Position numbers and translations under genes: made by a program. From the NCBI GenBank assembly GCA_026826555.1, contig JAKSZT010054565.1, forward strand, positions 4,886,728-4,950,727: a DNA stretch of 64,000 nucleotides. Direction: 5' to 3'. Each line of letters begins with the position of its first letter. The first letter of the stretch is position 1. This document shows positions 1 to 13,499 of this stretch, one piece after another. Below the pieces are notes generated by a model. It was not told the origin of the DNA. It was given only the letters and a program-made list of their open reading frames with translations, and did no database searches. This DNA comes from Tolypeutes matacus. Lineage: Eukaryota; Chordata; Mammalia; Cingulata; Chlamyphoridae.

Positions 1-3000
1 TGCCATGTCCTGCCACATGTGAGTGCACCTTGGGTCTCTCCAGCCCAGGTAGGAAGCATCTCACATAAAGGAACCTCTTCCTTGAGAAACCAGCCCAGCC
101 TGCCACAGGCCACATTGAACACACATACATGGTTCCCCAGTGGTGGAATTTGGGGCACCTGTAGGTGACAGCTTTCCAAGGGAGGGGAGGGGCCTGGGTA
201 GAGGGTTCCTGGAATCCTCCAGAGCATGAGGTCCATTTACCCTGCCCACCTGGGCCAGCTGACTTCAGCTTTTACCAAACCAAATGAGAGTCCTGGTAGC
301 TTCTTTCCCAAAGGGAGATAGGAGACCAGATGAAATGAGGAGGGGAGGCAGCTTGCTCAAGCTGGTGAGGGGAGCAGTACCCCCGGCACAGGAAGTGTGT
401 GAATGTCTCCCTGGGGGGCAGTCTGGGGATGAGGGACTAATGATCTGGTCAAGCAATTTGTTACCAGTTATACAATGAAGGCAGCAGCCAGTGACAGAGG
501 GAAATGGGGAAGGAGGTGGCTGACCAGCCACGGCGCCCACCCAGAGAGCAGGAGAAGCCAAAAGAGGGAAGGGAAAGGGGGCAGACCTCCAGGCTGGCTT
601 GGGAACCCAGGCCATGACCCCAAAGGCTACCTGCAACAGTTACCGTGGCCCGACCCAGCCCTTCTGCAGGCACTCCCAGGAAGCCCCACAAAGGAGAGTC
701 TTCCAGGTTTGCACCCAGGGCCAGAAAGCAGTGTCTGGCTGCTGGCTTAGAGCGGACAGACACTGGGAGGCTGGGTCACATGGGCATTTCATCCCGCTGG
801 ACACCGTGACAGGCCAGGAAAGACGAGGCCTGAGGCTAGCAATCTTCTGATGCCTCAATTGTGAATACTTACTGTTTGCCCTTCCTGGGAAACTTAAAAA
901 AAACACTCTGGTACCACTAACTGAACTCTGGTGTTAGATATTTTCAGTGCAGTGCAGCTCACAATAGACCTATGGAAGGAAGCTGGAAGGCCGTGGGGAC
1001 AGGCCGGAGAAAGGGGGATGTGGGGTGGCACCTTCTGGGCTGGCTTCTCTCATTGGAGAATTGGTGAAATCTTTAAGTCTAGACTATTTCTTCTCTGCTT
1101 AGAGTATCCGTGGTTCTGCTTTGAAAAGTTCCCTCTCTCCAGTTATGGCATCCCCTCCAAATGCTCCGAAGCCCTGTCACCCTGCAGACCCAAGATCTCA
1201 AGACAAGGCTATGTCGAGAGCACAGTGAGTTGGGCAACTGACCAGTCCTTGTACTGAGAGCTCCCTTTTGGAGTTGTAGAGTTCAAGTTGGTGGGGAGTG
1301 GGGAGGGACAAAGAACAGCCGAACTCTTTTGCCTGCAATGTGTGCCAGATGGGGTCAGAGCCAAGGCTGGCCTTGACTAAACACTAGAAGGGTTTTGCTT
1401 TGCCAAAGTCACAATCCCATCTGCTCTGCCTGCCTACCTCTTTAGGAAATGCTCTATTCCAGAAAGCGGAAGTCACTCAAGAATGATGCCACCCTTGGAG
1501 CGCCGGCCAGGTGATGGCCAGGATGCACCAGCCTCCGCAGGAGCTCACTGGGCCATCCACACAGCAGGTTTGGTGAACCCTCCCCAGATCACTTCCCATC
1601 TGGAAAATCAGACGATTCGACCACAGGGCAGCAGATGGCCTCTTAGTTGGGGCTTACAGAGGTTGTCCTAAAGTCACCTACCTGATGAAACTTCCTTCTT
1701 CTGCACCTGCTACTCAAGGACCCTGGGAGGGTAAGAAGAGGTGGAGTCTCAGGGAAGATTGACTCCAAGGTAGAGCTTAGGAAAGCTGGGAGTGGCCTGG
1801 TGTTGGCTATGATACCAAGAAACAGGAAACTAGCACAGGAGAAGGGAAAGGACGAGAATGGGGGGACAGAAGCAGAAGCAAAGGAGACCCAAGGGGTGTA
1901 GTTGGAGAGCCCCCCTCTACGGCCCACACTTGAACTGACAAGTGCAGGTATTTCTGACCAGTTCTATGCTGCGTGGTTTTCACACAGCATCTTGTCTCTG
2001 ATCTGCCAGGCTGTAGTTAAAAATAATTGATAGCATTTGCATGGAAGGATCTTTCCACAACAGGTTTAATGAAGGGTTCTGCTCCAGATCTATGGAAAAC
2101 TGAGAAGTTGAACCCGAGGATGGTTTCTAAATGGCTTGAATGTGAAAAACCTCGGCAAATAATAAACGCATTTCAAGCTTTATACCTGTTTATTTCACAC
2201 TTTCTTTAATATACCAATTATTCATATAACACCTAACTGAGAAATGTGTTATATCTAGCAATCACTTATAAGAATTTGCTAAACAGTAGCACAACGGATG
2301 TGTCCATCACCCGATCATTTATCATCCTTCTATAACCATGAACTTGCTGGCAAATGGGAGGTAAAGTTGATTTAATCTTTGGATTTAGGAAAAAAAAACC
2401 CAGAAGATATTTGTGATTATGAGACATTTGCTTTTCATTTCCACAGCCAGTTAGGATTCACAAACATGAAAATCCATTATGGAATGGTGTATAAAGTGTG
2501 ACCGCATCTTGTTCAGTCAATTAGTGAGCTGAGCCTGAGTATGCTGCTGATCTGATAATCTGCATCTTTAGTATGACAAAAGTAAAGAAGATATTTTAAA
2601 AGATGGGTTTTAGGTCTACACTTGCATCCAGCCACACTTTGCTCCCAGACTATCACCTGCCTGACATAGTATTACACCACATCCTAAAAAATGGGTCCAG
2701 TAAAAGAAGGTGATCAGATGAATTGCCAGAAAGGAAGAATTGAAAAACCACACCACTTTCTCAGGAAGTTGAGCACTACTGGATTTAAACGGTCTCTCCA
2801 AGTTTCACCACCTGAAGTCCTTTGTGCCCCCCTTGACATCTTTATGCAATACCAGTGGATTATTTATCCCAAAAACGATGCTATTTTTGCTTTGCAAGAA
2901 TTTGATGCATAGTGACTTGTGCATGGAAATTATCCTGCACATCTGTATTCTGATTATGATATTTAGTGCAAGGGTCATGAATAATAATATTGCTAAATAT

Positions 3001-6000
3001 GCTTATTGCTATCTATAAATAAAAGTTATCACACCAGAGAAGGTTTTGTTTTGGAGTGGCAGAACAAGGCAGGTTAGTTGCAAGACAATAGAGCTTTAAT
3101 TTTAATATGAAAATAAATACTTAAATTTATAAATATTCAAATTATTTCCAAAGTGAGGAGAAATGTGTGAATACCTGCTCAGCAAGTGAGGACTAAAATC
3201 TACAAACTGATTCAGGAAAGTTTTCCAAGGCCACCTTGTAAAGTTGAAAACTAATTCTGAAGGATGTGTTTCTCTTGTACTGTAAGACAATTTTAGTTTG
3301 TGATTGAAAGCCCAACATGGTCTATTATCTCTCCTCAAGAGGAAGGCCAGTCTAAGCTGGCTGGGTGAAGGAACTCTAGAGCACGGTGGAACAGGGCTGC
3401 TGAGAAGGGCTTGGGAGAGAAGGAAGTAGCAATCTTATACAGCAAGGGGCAGAGAGGACAGCCCCAGATGCTTGGCCCGAAGTCTCTGCTGTGACCACTG
3501 CCTTTGCAAGATGAATGGTCATTTGCCTCTGTTGGTATCCGCTTCTAGTCTGAATTCTCTTCCACCAAATGGGTGAGTGGCATTTGTCTTTGCCTTTCAC
3601 CACAGAATTATCAGTTGCCTGTCAGCATTGATCCACATGCCTGGGAAGCAGGCTCAGCTGTGCTGTGCTTGCCCATCTGTGCACATCTGGGCCTGAGTAG
3701 GGCAGTGTGACTCAGGGCACATGGTAAGTCCTTGGTTTTCTCCTCCATCCTCCAGGGAGCTCTTGCCAGTTGCTAGTTCCCTGTTACCTGGGAAGGATAT
3801 CATCTATTTTTCCCAAATGTTCAGTCTTCCCTCACGTAGTTGGACATCAAAGAGGCTTTGTTTGTATGTGATGGCTTCCTAAGAATCCCTGAATACAAAC
3901 ACAAGAACTGGAAGCGTTTCCTGAGACTCTCAAGTCTGAGTCCCTCACTCTGCAACTGGGGAAATTGGCCCCAAAGTGTAAAAGGGGCTTTACCTGGTAA
4001 TCAGTATAGTGAAGCCCAGCCACCATTCCTTCTGGTGCTGAAATCTCCAGTAGAAAGAGGGGTGCCTGTTTCCAGCTTTGCATGTGGACCGGAGAAGAGG
4101 GCATGGGCCTAACTTTTCCTGGCATTCAAAATTTGGGAGTTCCCAGCAAAAGTGGATCATCTGAATGGAGGCCAGTTGGCTGGTTCTAAATATAATGAAC
4201 ATTTTCACCATCTTACAAAAGTATCCTTTGTTGCAGGTGTTGGCCTTGCCCCACCCATACTCCCCTCCACACTCACCTCTATGCACCAAAAGCTCCTTAG
4301 CAGGAACCCCGGCAAATTTCTGTCTGAAGACATTTTTTTGGACATTGAGCCCACATGCAGGGCAGGTGGAAGGACCAGAGAGTGTATTCCCCTAATGATG
4401 AATGGGGAGGTGGAGGGCAAATGCCCCAGCTTCCTGGCTCCCCCATTAGGATTACTCTGAGGCATAGTCTACACTGTCACTTAGTGCTTCCCCTGGTACT
4501 GAATTCCAGTTGCCCACACAGTAACTGGATTGATAATGCACCCTTTATTGGTCTCCTCCCTTTCCTCCCCTCACTTCTCCCCCTCTATCTGCCTGTTCTG
4601 CCTGGGGTAACCTCTCAAATAAACCACTCGTATCCATTTCTCAGACATGCATATGGGTGCTGTCCAGAAGGAGGTAATTGGTGTCAGAACAAGTTCTTTC
4701 AACTATAACAGCAGTCAAACCTGAAAGGATGGTTGGACCCTTCACTTTCACATGAAGCTAATCAAAAGCTCTCATTGTTCAAGCAACCTGTTTAACTGAA
4801 ACTGAGTTCTAGAGTTACCATCTCCAGCAACGCCATCACATCATGAAAGAGCAACAGAGGATCTAAGGGTGCAGACTCCTGCAGGCAGCAGGTGCTCGGA
4901 GACAAAGCAGGAGCCCTTTCCGCCATGCAGATGCCAGCCGCTGGTGAAGAGCTCTCCACACTGTGGCCCAAGCATCCCCGAGGCTGGGAGGTGCTCATCA
5001 GCCGGAGGTCCTTTTCTGTGCTGAATCCAAATCCAGTGTCCCCCAACTTTCCAATGGGCTCAGTTCTCAGGCCTCTTGTGGATTCTCCAGAGAACTGAGA
5101 GATCCGTCCCACACGCCACCACACTTCCCCAGGTTCTGAACAGCCCTGTTCCTTGGCCATACCTGCACGTGTTTCCGTAATGCCCCCAGGACTTCGGCCA
5201 TTTTCCTTAATATGCACCTGCTGGGGAAATACTAATTCCTAGCATTTCCTTAATGTTTCTTTAAATGATCTCTTTTTACTCTTTAATAAATTTATTCTAA
5301 AAGGCAGCTTTGTATCAGAACCCTAAATGGAAAGCCAGTGCTACTTGACTTAATTAGAAAATAGTCAAACTAATTTAAAAAAATGAAAATAGAAAAGGGT
5401 TATTCAATTCGAGCTAGAATCGATGGCCTGAAAAGGTTGGCCTAAGGCCGTCTCCCTCTGGGTTAAAACTGTGATTAGCAAATGTTGGAGCAGCCTCTAG
5501 GGCTGAGCAGCATCAAAGGGATATTTTCTTCATGGTTTTCATGAGAAAGATCAGCAGAGAACTGATAGGGGGATGCATTTCCCACCCTGTTTCCATGGGC
5601 CATGGGTCATGACTGACCCTCAGTGAGTAGCACGTGCTTCACATTGGGAAACAGGCACAGCATGTAGCCCAGACCTCCCATCCCCTTGCTCCTCCTCTCC
5701 CATCTGCCAAGCCCCTGCTCCAGTCAGGCCTCTGGAATCAAGCTGTACTCCAGATGAACTCGGCCAGTTCACACACTGGCCCCCTGGCTGACCACTACAA
5801 CCAGGACACATCAGTGTCTCAAGAGAACCTGGGCTCAGGGCCGCATCTGGCATGCCGCTGCCGGGCTGATGCCCACAGTCAGGCGCCAGAATGACCTGTG
5901 TGTTCTGTGAGGGTACTGGGTACCGGGACAGCCCAGCTGTCTGCACGGACAGGAGCTGGTGAAGATTGGCTGGCCCCTGCTAAGCAATTTGACCTCCAGC

Positions 6001-7930
6001 CCGGTAGGTGCCTCTGCAGGTTTAAGCACAGCTGCCGCCTAAGGAAGCTCTCTGGAAAGCCCCGTGTTGCTGCTGGATGAAGATTCTGTGAGCTTTGCAG
6101 CTGGGGCCGGTGGGATCCAGTGGGATTCCCATAAGAGGAAGCAGAGCGCCATATGTGGAAAGGGCATGCGTGGAAATGCCGCACCTGCGCCAACCGAGGC
6201 ACAGCCATGACTGGGATGAGCAAATAAACAGAAGGAACTGTGGTGCACCAGTTAGAGCCCATGAACCTCAGAGGCAGCACTGCCGCAGGCTGCAAATTGA
6301 ATGGGGAATAAGCTAGGTCAGAAAGGATTTGCAGCAGGGGCAGGCTCCAGGCTCCTCCCCAGTTTCATCCAAGGGAGCCAGGACCCCTTTATCAGCACAA
6401 ACACCAGGCCCAGACATTCCTCTGATGGTTGGAGCTCTCCCCCAGAAGGCACTCTCCAGGTTTCGGGGCTGAAGAGCAATAGGGCAACTGACAAGAAAGG
6501 CTATGGGTGTCTGCACACTCTGTAGAGGCCCCCGCCTGTTGCCTTGAGCCTGCCGGGCCTGCTGGACCAAGAACCAGATGCCAAGCACCTCCTGGGGGCA
6601 AGCACACCAAAAAAATTCCCAATGGGTGCTGGAGAACGTGCTTGTCATACTGAAGAGAATTGGTGAACAGGAGAGTAATGCCAACTGATCTTGATTTCGT
6701 TGGGAAAAATGCATCCTATTATTTGTTGTTAACTATTAAACGTTCAAACCCTTCTGAGAATAGATCTAACATTGGGTTGCTTTGAAAGTTTGATATGTCT
6801 TGTAATCCATAGATTATTGAAGTTAATTTCTCTGCTGAGATCCAGCTATCAGTGAAATTGCATGCATGCTCAAAAATGTTTTAAAAAAAATCCACACAAA
6901 GAAAGATCTTTAATTGGATTTCTGCTATGCCTTGGTCCAAAAGAGTAGCAATGGTGGAAATGGCTAGCAGAGGAACTAGAAGGAAAAAGGTGTGTTAACG
7001 CCTTTCAAATCTTTTTTCAATTTATGTGTGGACAGAGTTGTGTTATTTGCGCACAATCTGTCCTTCACTAACTTAGGAACATTTATTGGTTGTTGTTAGT
7101 GCCTTATAGGAGAAGATAAAGTAGGCAATACAATGTGCTGATTTATATAATTGTGAATCATTTTTTCCATACTTTAAATGAATTTTAATTGAATTTCATC
7201 CTCTTGACTTTCATTTCCTTTGAAATGAGTTTCAGTTGTAGAGTTAGAATGCTACTGACCCCAGGAGTTGACAGGTTTTAGTGTTTTGATCATAGATTAT
7301 TATATAATGTTGACAAATGTTTCTTGGACTACAATACTACATACTAAGTACTATATGATACTCATTACTCCCAGTCCACACAGTATTTTACAGGTAGGCA
7401 AAAAGCAAACGAACTGTGTTAAAGATGTAATTAATTTCCAGAAGGTACAATTGCCTCAAGAGATGATCGCAAATAATTTACCCATTTATGACCATCCTCC
7501 AGAAGTCGGCTGGCCAGGAGAGCCTTTATAAAAATGATATTCAGTGTTGGAAAAGATACCAAGTGCCAGAAGGAGGGAAAAAGGAAGGAAGGGAACTACA
7601 CAGCTTTAGGGTTCGTTCTCAAAAGTGCTCTTGTGCCAGCTCCATCCCCAGCTGCATGAATCTGCCCAGTCTGTTCAGAATTTCATTTGCTCTCATCTGT
7701 AGAAGAATGGCCTAATGGAACTGAGTCTGGAAAAGTCCTCTGCAACTGTGGACATGCAATGGATTGTTCTCACCAACCAGCCCATGCTGGGACCCGGTTT
7801 CTGCTCTCCTTCCTGACACAACAGATACAGAAGAACAGAACAGTGCAGTCAATTATTTGCCCACCAGAATGTTCTTCCATCCAGGGGCTGCAATAGCATG
7901 AGCTTTAGCATTGGCTAAAGCTGGGCACAG
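1..7930. other. Downstream flank, no gene seen
   Basis: I see no gene here. Open frames are short, overlap on both strands and encode no peptide I recognise. Base composition alternates between GC-richer (1-2000, 3350-6700) and AT-rich stretches (2000-3350, 6700-7500). No clear repeat family was identified, though degraded ones may be present. Confidence 0.6.
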
Positions 7931-7954
7931 GACTGGGCCCATTGCATTCTGAAT

Positions 7955-8095
7955 CCCATTTCCTCCCTCACAGCAACTCTGTGGGTTGGTTGTCAGTCTC
8001 ATCTTATAGATGGTAAAACTCAGTCTTAGAAAGACACTGTAATTTGATCAAAATCACGGTAGCTATTAAGTGGTACAGCTGGGATTTTAATTGAT
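7955..8095 (-). repeat. MIR SINE fragment
   Basis: The sequence matches the reverse complement of the MIR core: a cacagcaactctgtgggt-like block, then the diverged block around ttatagatggtaaaactcag, and finally agtggtacagctgggatttt. MIR is an ancient tRNA-derived SINE shared by mammals. Confidence 0.75.
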
Positions 8096-8139
8096 CAGGT
8101 ACAAACTCCAGGAAGGCAGGAAACTTTTTTTTGAGGGGG

Positions 8140-8602
8140 TGGAGATTGAATCATGTTCTCCATAAAAGTATGTTCAAGTCCTAACTGCTGGTCCTGTGGG
8201 CGTGAGCCCATTTGTAAATAGAACCTTTGAAGACGTGATTATTAGTTAAGGTGTAGACTCATTGTGAATGGGCTCCTTGAAGATACTATTTAGAGGAGAC
8301 TATTGAACATGGTGGTCCTTCATCCACGTGATTGGAGTCCTTATAAGCAGAGGAAATTCAGACACTGTCAGTCAGGAGAAGTCAGAAGTCAGTGGACATC
8401 AAAGGAGCAGACACAAGGAGATACATAGACACCACTATGTGGTGGAGGATGGCTGGAAAGCTACAGACTCTGGGAGAAAACCAGCCCTGACAATAACTTC
8501 ATGTTGGCCTTTTAGCCTCCCAAACCATGAGACGATAAATTGCTGTTGTTAAGTCAGCCCATTTTGTGCTATTTGTCATAGCAGCTCTGGCAAACTAAGA
8601 CA
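8140..8602 (+). mobile_element. MaLR-type (MLT1-like) solo LTR
   Basis: The block has the typical order of an old MaLR long terminal repeat: a start like gattgaatcatgttctccat, a gtccttataagcagaggaaa segment, and an end with the poly(A) signal context gagacgataaattgctgttgtt followed by gcaaactaagacag. It is about 460 bp, non-coding and heavily mutated. No internal viral genes flank it. The subfamily is uncertain. Confidence 0.6.
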
Positions 8603-8604
8603 GA

Positions 8605-8685
8605 GGGCAGGTCTTATTGACTGATATCCCAAGTGCCTGGAAGTGCAGTACAGATTTCTTGAATGAATGAATGTTCCTAAAGTCT
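8605..8685 (+). repeat. L2 LINE 3' tail
   Basis: The sequence gggcaggtcttattgactga, then caagtgcctgg and gaatgaatgaatg, resembles the last part of L2 including its GAAT-type tail. It lies directly after the LTR. Confidence 0.5.
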
Positions 8686-8774
8686 AAGCACTTTCCACTG
8701 TAGTGTGATAAATCTGAAGAGGACATTTCAAATGTTAAGCTACGTGGTCCAGATGGTGAGATAATCCTCTGTGG

Positions 8775-8990
8775 TCATCAAGAGGGAGAAGACTTGTATT
8801 GGCTAAGAAAGGCTTTCTGGAAAATGTAGAGCTTGGGTCAGGCCTCAGATGATGGGTATAGGGGTAAGGAGGGAAGAACATGCCAAGTGGGGTATATCTC
8901 GTGGGAAAGGGGAGAAGGCAGAAATGAAGATGATAAAGAGTGTGAAGGTGACAAGGATAAGATGGGATTGCTTGGGCTGACTGTTGATTC
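8775..8990 (-). repeat. Degraded L2 LINE fragment
   Basis: The stretch aagaaaggctttctggaaaa, with gtcaggcctcagatgatggg after it, resembles the reverse complement of an L2 3' segment (normally ggtcagggaaggcctctctgag). The match is weak and the edges are approximate. Confidence 0.35.
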
Positions 8991-9204
8991 TAGATGTAAC
9001 ACTAAGTAACAGCATCCCCCCATGAGTCAATTGGCAGTTTCTACGAGAGAGAGAGAGCTGCTTCCTGAATTTCCAACAAATACTCCAAAAGATCTATTAA
9101 CCCTTACTGACCACTGGAGCCAGAATCACTGATCCGGAGTCCCCGTCAATACCTAAGCTTGTTGAGGCCAAAAGAGGTATTTACTTTATTCATTTGTTCA
9201 TCAA

Positions 9205-9292
9205 TCTATCCTTCTTTCCTCCCTTCTTTCCTCCTTCCCTCCCTCCTTTCCTTCCATCCATCCACCCATCCATCCATCCATTCATCCATCAA
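9205..9292 (+). repeat. CTTC/CCAT simple repeat
   Basis: A pyrimidine-rich tract of cttt/cttcc units passes into ccatccatccatccat units. It is an imperfect compound microsatellite. Confidence 0.85.
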
Positions 9293-9420
9293 TTCAAACC
9301 ATCATCCATTATTTTACAATATTCTTTTGAGAGCTTAATATACATCAGGCAACGTGTTCAGAGTTAGGAATACCTTGGTTCCTTACCCTCGTGATGTTTA
9401 CAGTCCTTAACCGGGCCAGT
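9293..9420 (-). repeat. L2 LINE 3' end fragment
   Basis: After the simple repeat, the sequence follows the reverse L2 3' end: an attattttacaatattc-like start, then gagagcttaatatacatcag, then ccttaccctcgtgatgttta. The divergence is high. Confidence 0.4.
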
Positions 9421-9424
9421 GTTC

Positions 9425-12230
9425 AGGAAGCACCACCTTCTGTTATTGCTAACACCAGGATTGCCTTATGGCAATCATTTATATGAATAATTCCAACATA
9501 TTTCTTCCTCATTCTCAGTGTGCTCAAGACTGTGTCTTTAAGGCACTTTTGATCTGAAAGAAAAGATGAACTTCTAGTCTGCAGATGGTTAAAGGAAAAC
9601 ATACAGAGATGCATGGGCTGCAAGGTGCAGACTTCAGAGGTTCTGAGGAATCAAGCAGGAGAGAGACCTGTGTGGTTCTGGAAGGCTTTATTAAAGAACA
9701 GAAAAAGGGGGTTCATCCTCAAGCCTGGCTGTGCATTGACACAGAGGAACTGGAGGGTGTTCTGGGCTGAGTCTCCAGTCTCTTCCAACATTCTGCATGT
9801 AGAGCTAACTGCACTTCTATTTAATAAAGAGTGCCCTCATACCACAGGGAAAGGAAATGTAATGGCAAGGCCACAGGGAAGACACGTTTCCCACTATATC
9901 CAGACTAAACACACACCTTCACCAACAGCTTTCTTACCCCTGATCCCTTATCCTCCTGCTGCCAGGAGAGCTGAGAGTGTAAATTACATAGAAGTGAAGA
10001 GATATCTGCCTGCGTCCTGAAAGGAGCAGAGGAGAGGAGGCCCCTCCACCTGCTGGTAACCCCTTACTCTGGGGCCCTGCATGAGGGGCTTAGCCTGGGG
10101 GCCAGGCCTATGCAGAGCCCCAATTCTGGAAGGAAACAGCCACTTCCACCAATCCAGCTGCATGTGCTGAGGGCCCCTGGAGTATGTGGGTGTGTTGCAT
10201 GCAAAATACCCCACATATACATACCCCAGAACCACACCCTTTGTCAGATGCCAAGGGAGCCCTCTGCAAAAGAAGGTACCTCACTACACTGCCACCCTGG
10301 CCCTGCCAACGGCCTCCACTCAGCAGCACAGCATTCCTCCAGGTCCTGCCCTCAGATAGAGAGCCTCTTGTTGGAGTCCCAGGGACAACTCCCCACTGGC
10401 CCAGAGAAATACTAAAGATGCTGGGCCCCCTTCTCCTGTAATATCACCCAGTGTGGCCCTGGCCTCCTGGAAACCCCACATCTATGACTCCCCACTCAGC
10501 TGCTAGGGACTCCTTCCAACAGGTCCTGGCTTGAGGAATCATCTAGTTCCACCCTCTTACAGTGCAGATGGGAAACCCTGAGGCCTACTAAACTCATCCA
10601 AGGATTAGTAAGAGAGCCCAGGTCTTCAGACTTTATATCTCTGGAAGCTGCAGAATGTAACTAAATTATTTTTCAACTTCCATTGAGCAGCAGAACCTCA
10701 TCCCCATCCCCTTAGCAGCGGGAACCTTAAAGAACTTGGGTCCCCTCCCTGCTATTTGGGGTATGCTCTGCCCTTTGGGTTCACTGTCCTGTGCTCCTGA
10801 GCAGCCAGATTTCATTGCTTTCTGAGCCCTCAATCATAGAAGCCGAAGTGTTGGGAGCTGACAGTGAGTCTTTGCTACCAAGGGCACAACCAAGGGCTGC
10901 CTTGTCCCTGGGGAAGCCACGGTGCCTTCCCCCATCTATGTTCATGGAGCATCTTCTCTCCCATGGGGGATCCCACTTGGAATCCCACAGACAGGAAAGG
11001 GTTATGCTTTCTGTTCCTAAAGAACAAGTCTGACCTGGACCTTGGCTCTCTGAGGTCTGCTCCTCTTAAGTTCCAGGTGGAATCCCAGATGTTGGAGGTT
11101 GTAAGGCAAACTGTTAATATTCATCATTCCAGACGTGAATATCTAATTCTTCTGGGGAAACCATTGCTAGAGTAAAGAGGACTGATGGGTTCACACGGGT
11201 CTGGGGTATGGCTGGGCCAGCCTGAGGCCACAGCTGCCTGCTTCCTATGGGCAGTGGGTCCCCATCTTCTTTGCACAGGGCTCTGGGGTGCAGTAAGGTC
11301 TGCAGGGTAACACAGAGGGAGGGCTAGAAAGTGCCCCGAGTAGCCAGGAGGTGGGGTGCCCTGACCACCAGGGCAGCCTATTGAGAGAAAGGGAGGAAGC
11401 CTTGTCTGAGGCAAGGAGAGGAGCTGGGATCTCCCAGTGCCCCCACTGTTTTGGCCGCTCCCTGTGGGACCATAACCTGAACACCCAGATCTCTGATGAT
11501 GCCACTTCCCAGCCAGAAGCATCAGGTGTCGTGCTCCAGGCCCGCTCAGCTCTCCTCTGGAGAAGGGGATGAGGGGATCTGATTCCCCACCCCGTCCCCA
11601 TATGCCCACGGGGGCACTCATGCAGCCTGCATCACAAACAGAGACCCTGCATGCACCCACGGGGGCCTCACCAAGCCCTGCTTCCCAGGCGTCTGCCCCA
11701 TGCCCAAGAATACCCTCCGTTGCAGGGTCTGACCCCTGATGCCAGTGCTCTGAAAGACACCTGTCCTCGTCATCAGGGACAGGAAGCCCTCTCTGCAATT
11801 CAAGCCCAGAAAATCCAAGTGGGCCTCAGAGCCCGGATGTGGGCACTGCAGGGAGGGTTCCTGGGCCAGTGGCTCTTGGTGGCTGATTGTCAGTCCAGTG
11901 GTGGTGAAGCAGCTATTGTAGGAAGGACCTCAGAACCCACCAGAAAAATAGAAAGGAATGTCACACCGTAGTGGTGACATGAGATGGAAGCAATCAAAAT
12001 ATCTTCAAAGACATTTGATTCTTAAGTACTCTACTGTTGACATCCAATTCAATGTGTCCTTTGGGGATTGGGGGACAGAAAAGGGGGACAGGTTGCACCA
12101 ATGGCAGCTAGTATCACACCTCCCTATATCCATGCCTTTTATTAGCCCCCTCCCACACTCACTCTGGGCTTACTTCAGTGGGACAAAAGTAACTTGATCA
12201 AACTGAGTTTTGCAAAAGTGTTTGCACATT
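9425..12230. other. Non-coding flank with one MIR piece
   Basis: This is mostly GC-moderate sequence without recognisable genes. Around 10550-10632 there is a probable reverse MIR fragment (gtgcagatgggaaaccctga). The 224-codon minus-strand frame at 11124-11798 overlaps open frames on both strands and has no recognisable domain, so I treat it as chance. Confidence 0.55.
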
Positions 12231-12234
12231 TCCA

Positions 12235-12508
12235 TGCTTCAGTCACAAGAACCAGCCAGAGCTGGCCTGCCAGAGGATGAGAGACCACAGGGAAAAGAAC
12301 TGGCCACCCTAGACCAGCCCTCTCCCAGCCAACCAGCTGGCCACAGAGGCATGAACGGGTCCAGCTAAGATGAGCTGAGCCTGGCCTGAATCAACAAAAA
12401 CACCCAGCTGCACCAAAGACTTGTAGGAAAACACAAATCATTGTTCTTTTAAACCACTAAGTTCTGGGTGGTTTGTTACACAGCAATAGCTAAGTGCTAC
12501 AGCTGTAG
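12235..12508 (+). mobile_element. LTR remnant, MaLR/ERVL-like
   Basis: The segment ends with the characteristic cattgttcttttaaaccact, then aagttctgggtggtttgtta and agcaatagctaa, as seen at the 3' end of many old mammalian LTRs. The preceding 200 bases (gagctggcctgccagagg; gatgagctgagcctggcctg) fit an LTR body. The family name is uncertain and no coding part is present. Confidence 0.5.
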
Positions 12509-12689
12509 TGGAAAGAACATATTTATCAGTAGCATGATCAGAGGCAAACCACTTTCCCTCTCCTTGTCTTAGCTCTGTGAGCTATCTCACACCCTCAGGA
12601 TGGAAATTAGTGAGGGATTTTCTGGATATAATTAAAACAACAACTAATACTGTCACCCCCATACCAAAAACTCCCACACACACTGTGCT

Positions 12690-12835
12690 AAACCCTTTAC
12701 ATGTGTGTCAGGCAAGGCAGATACCACTATTGTCCCCATAAGGAATTGGAAGCTCAGCAAAGCTCAGCAACCCAACCAAAGTCATGCAGCGACCAGTGGC
12801 AGAACGGGGACACAAACTCAAGGCTAGTGGATGCC
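12690..12835 (-). repeat. MIR SINE fragment
   Basis: The order of blocks (gtgctaaaccctttacatgt, then attgtccccataaggaattg, then agtcatgcagcgaccagtgg, then acacaaactcaagg) is that of an inverted MIR-family SINE with the B-box region at the end. Confidence 0.65.
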
Positions 12836-13499
12836 AAAGTGGGTGCTATTAAATGTTACATGAAGATATGGATGAGCCCATCCAGAAACTAGACTACCCT
12901 CTTTTGACTAAATGCCAAAGCCTAGTAGGTAATAAACTAAATCCTATTTCAGTAAGACCTGGTGACTGGAGCTCTCTGAGTTCTGTGCCCATTGTGAACA
13001 ATGTCGAGTCTCAAGTTGCCATTTCTGCACTGGGAGATGAACAGCTTTCCAATGAGATGCTTCCTAAAGAGGCCAGTATTTCAAGAGCTTCAGGGATGAA
13101 CATCAGTGCTCTGTGAAAATCTGGACTGTTAAGCGATTCTGTTGCATTAACAGTACCTGAGGTGGGGATGTCATGTACCCCAGCACATTCGTATCAGAGA
13201 GATCAGCCAGGAGACCTAGAGAGAGACTGGCTCATATTCTCAGCACACAGTCATGACCAAGAAATAACCAAGCATCCCAGGACGACAGCTGAGAAAGAAT
13301 TTTAACAGGGAGACCCGAACATGTTTTCTTTGTAAAGCCAGGCATTCAGCTTGGGCTCAGATTTCCCGGTCCCTTGGTTGTGACCCCTTCTTGAGGCACA
13401 TGCAGCCGAGACGGGTCTTCGGTAAAACACATGCCTCCGACCCTGGGACCACCCTCCCCCGCGGAAAGAGGAAAGCCCCTCGAGTGGCTCTGTTCCTAA

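Noticed and set aside
11124..11798. 224-codon minus-strand open frame
   Set aside because: Overlaps open frames on the other strand and in other phases, no known motif, GC-moderate sequence where long frames arise by chance.
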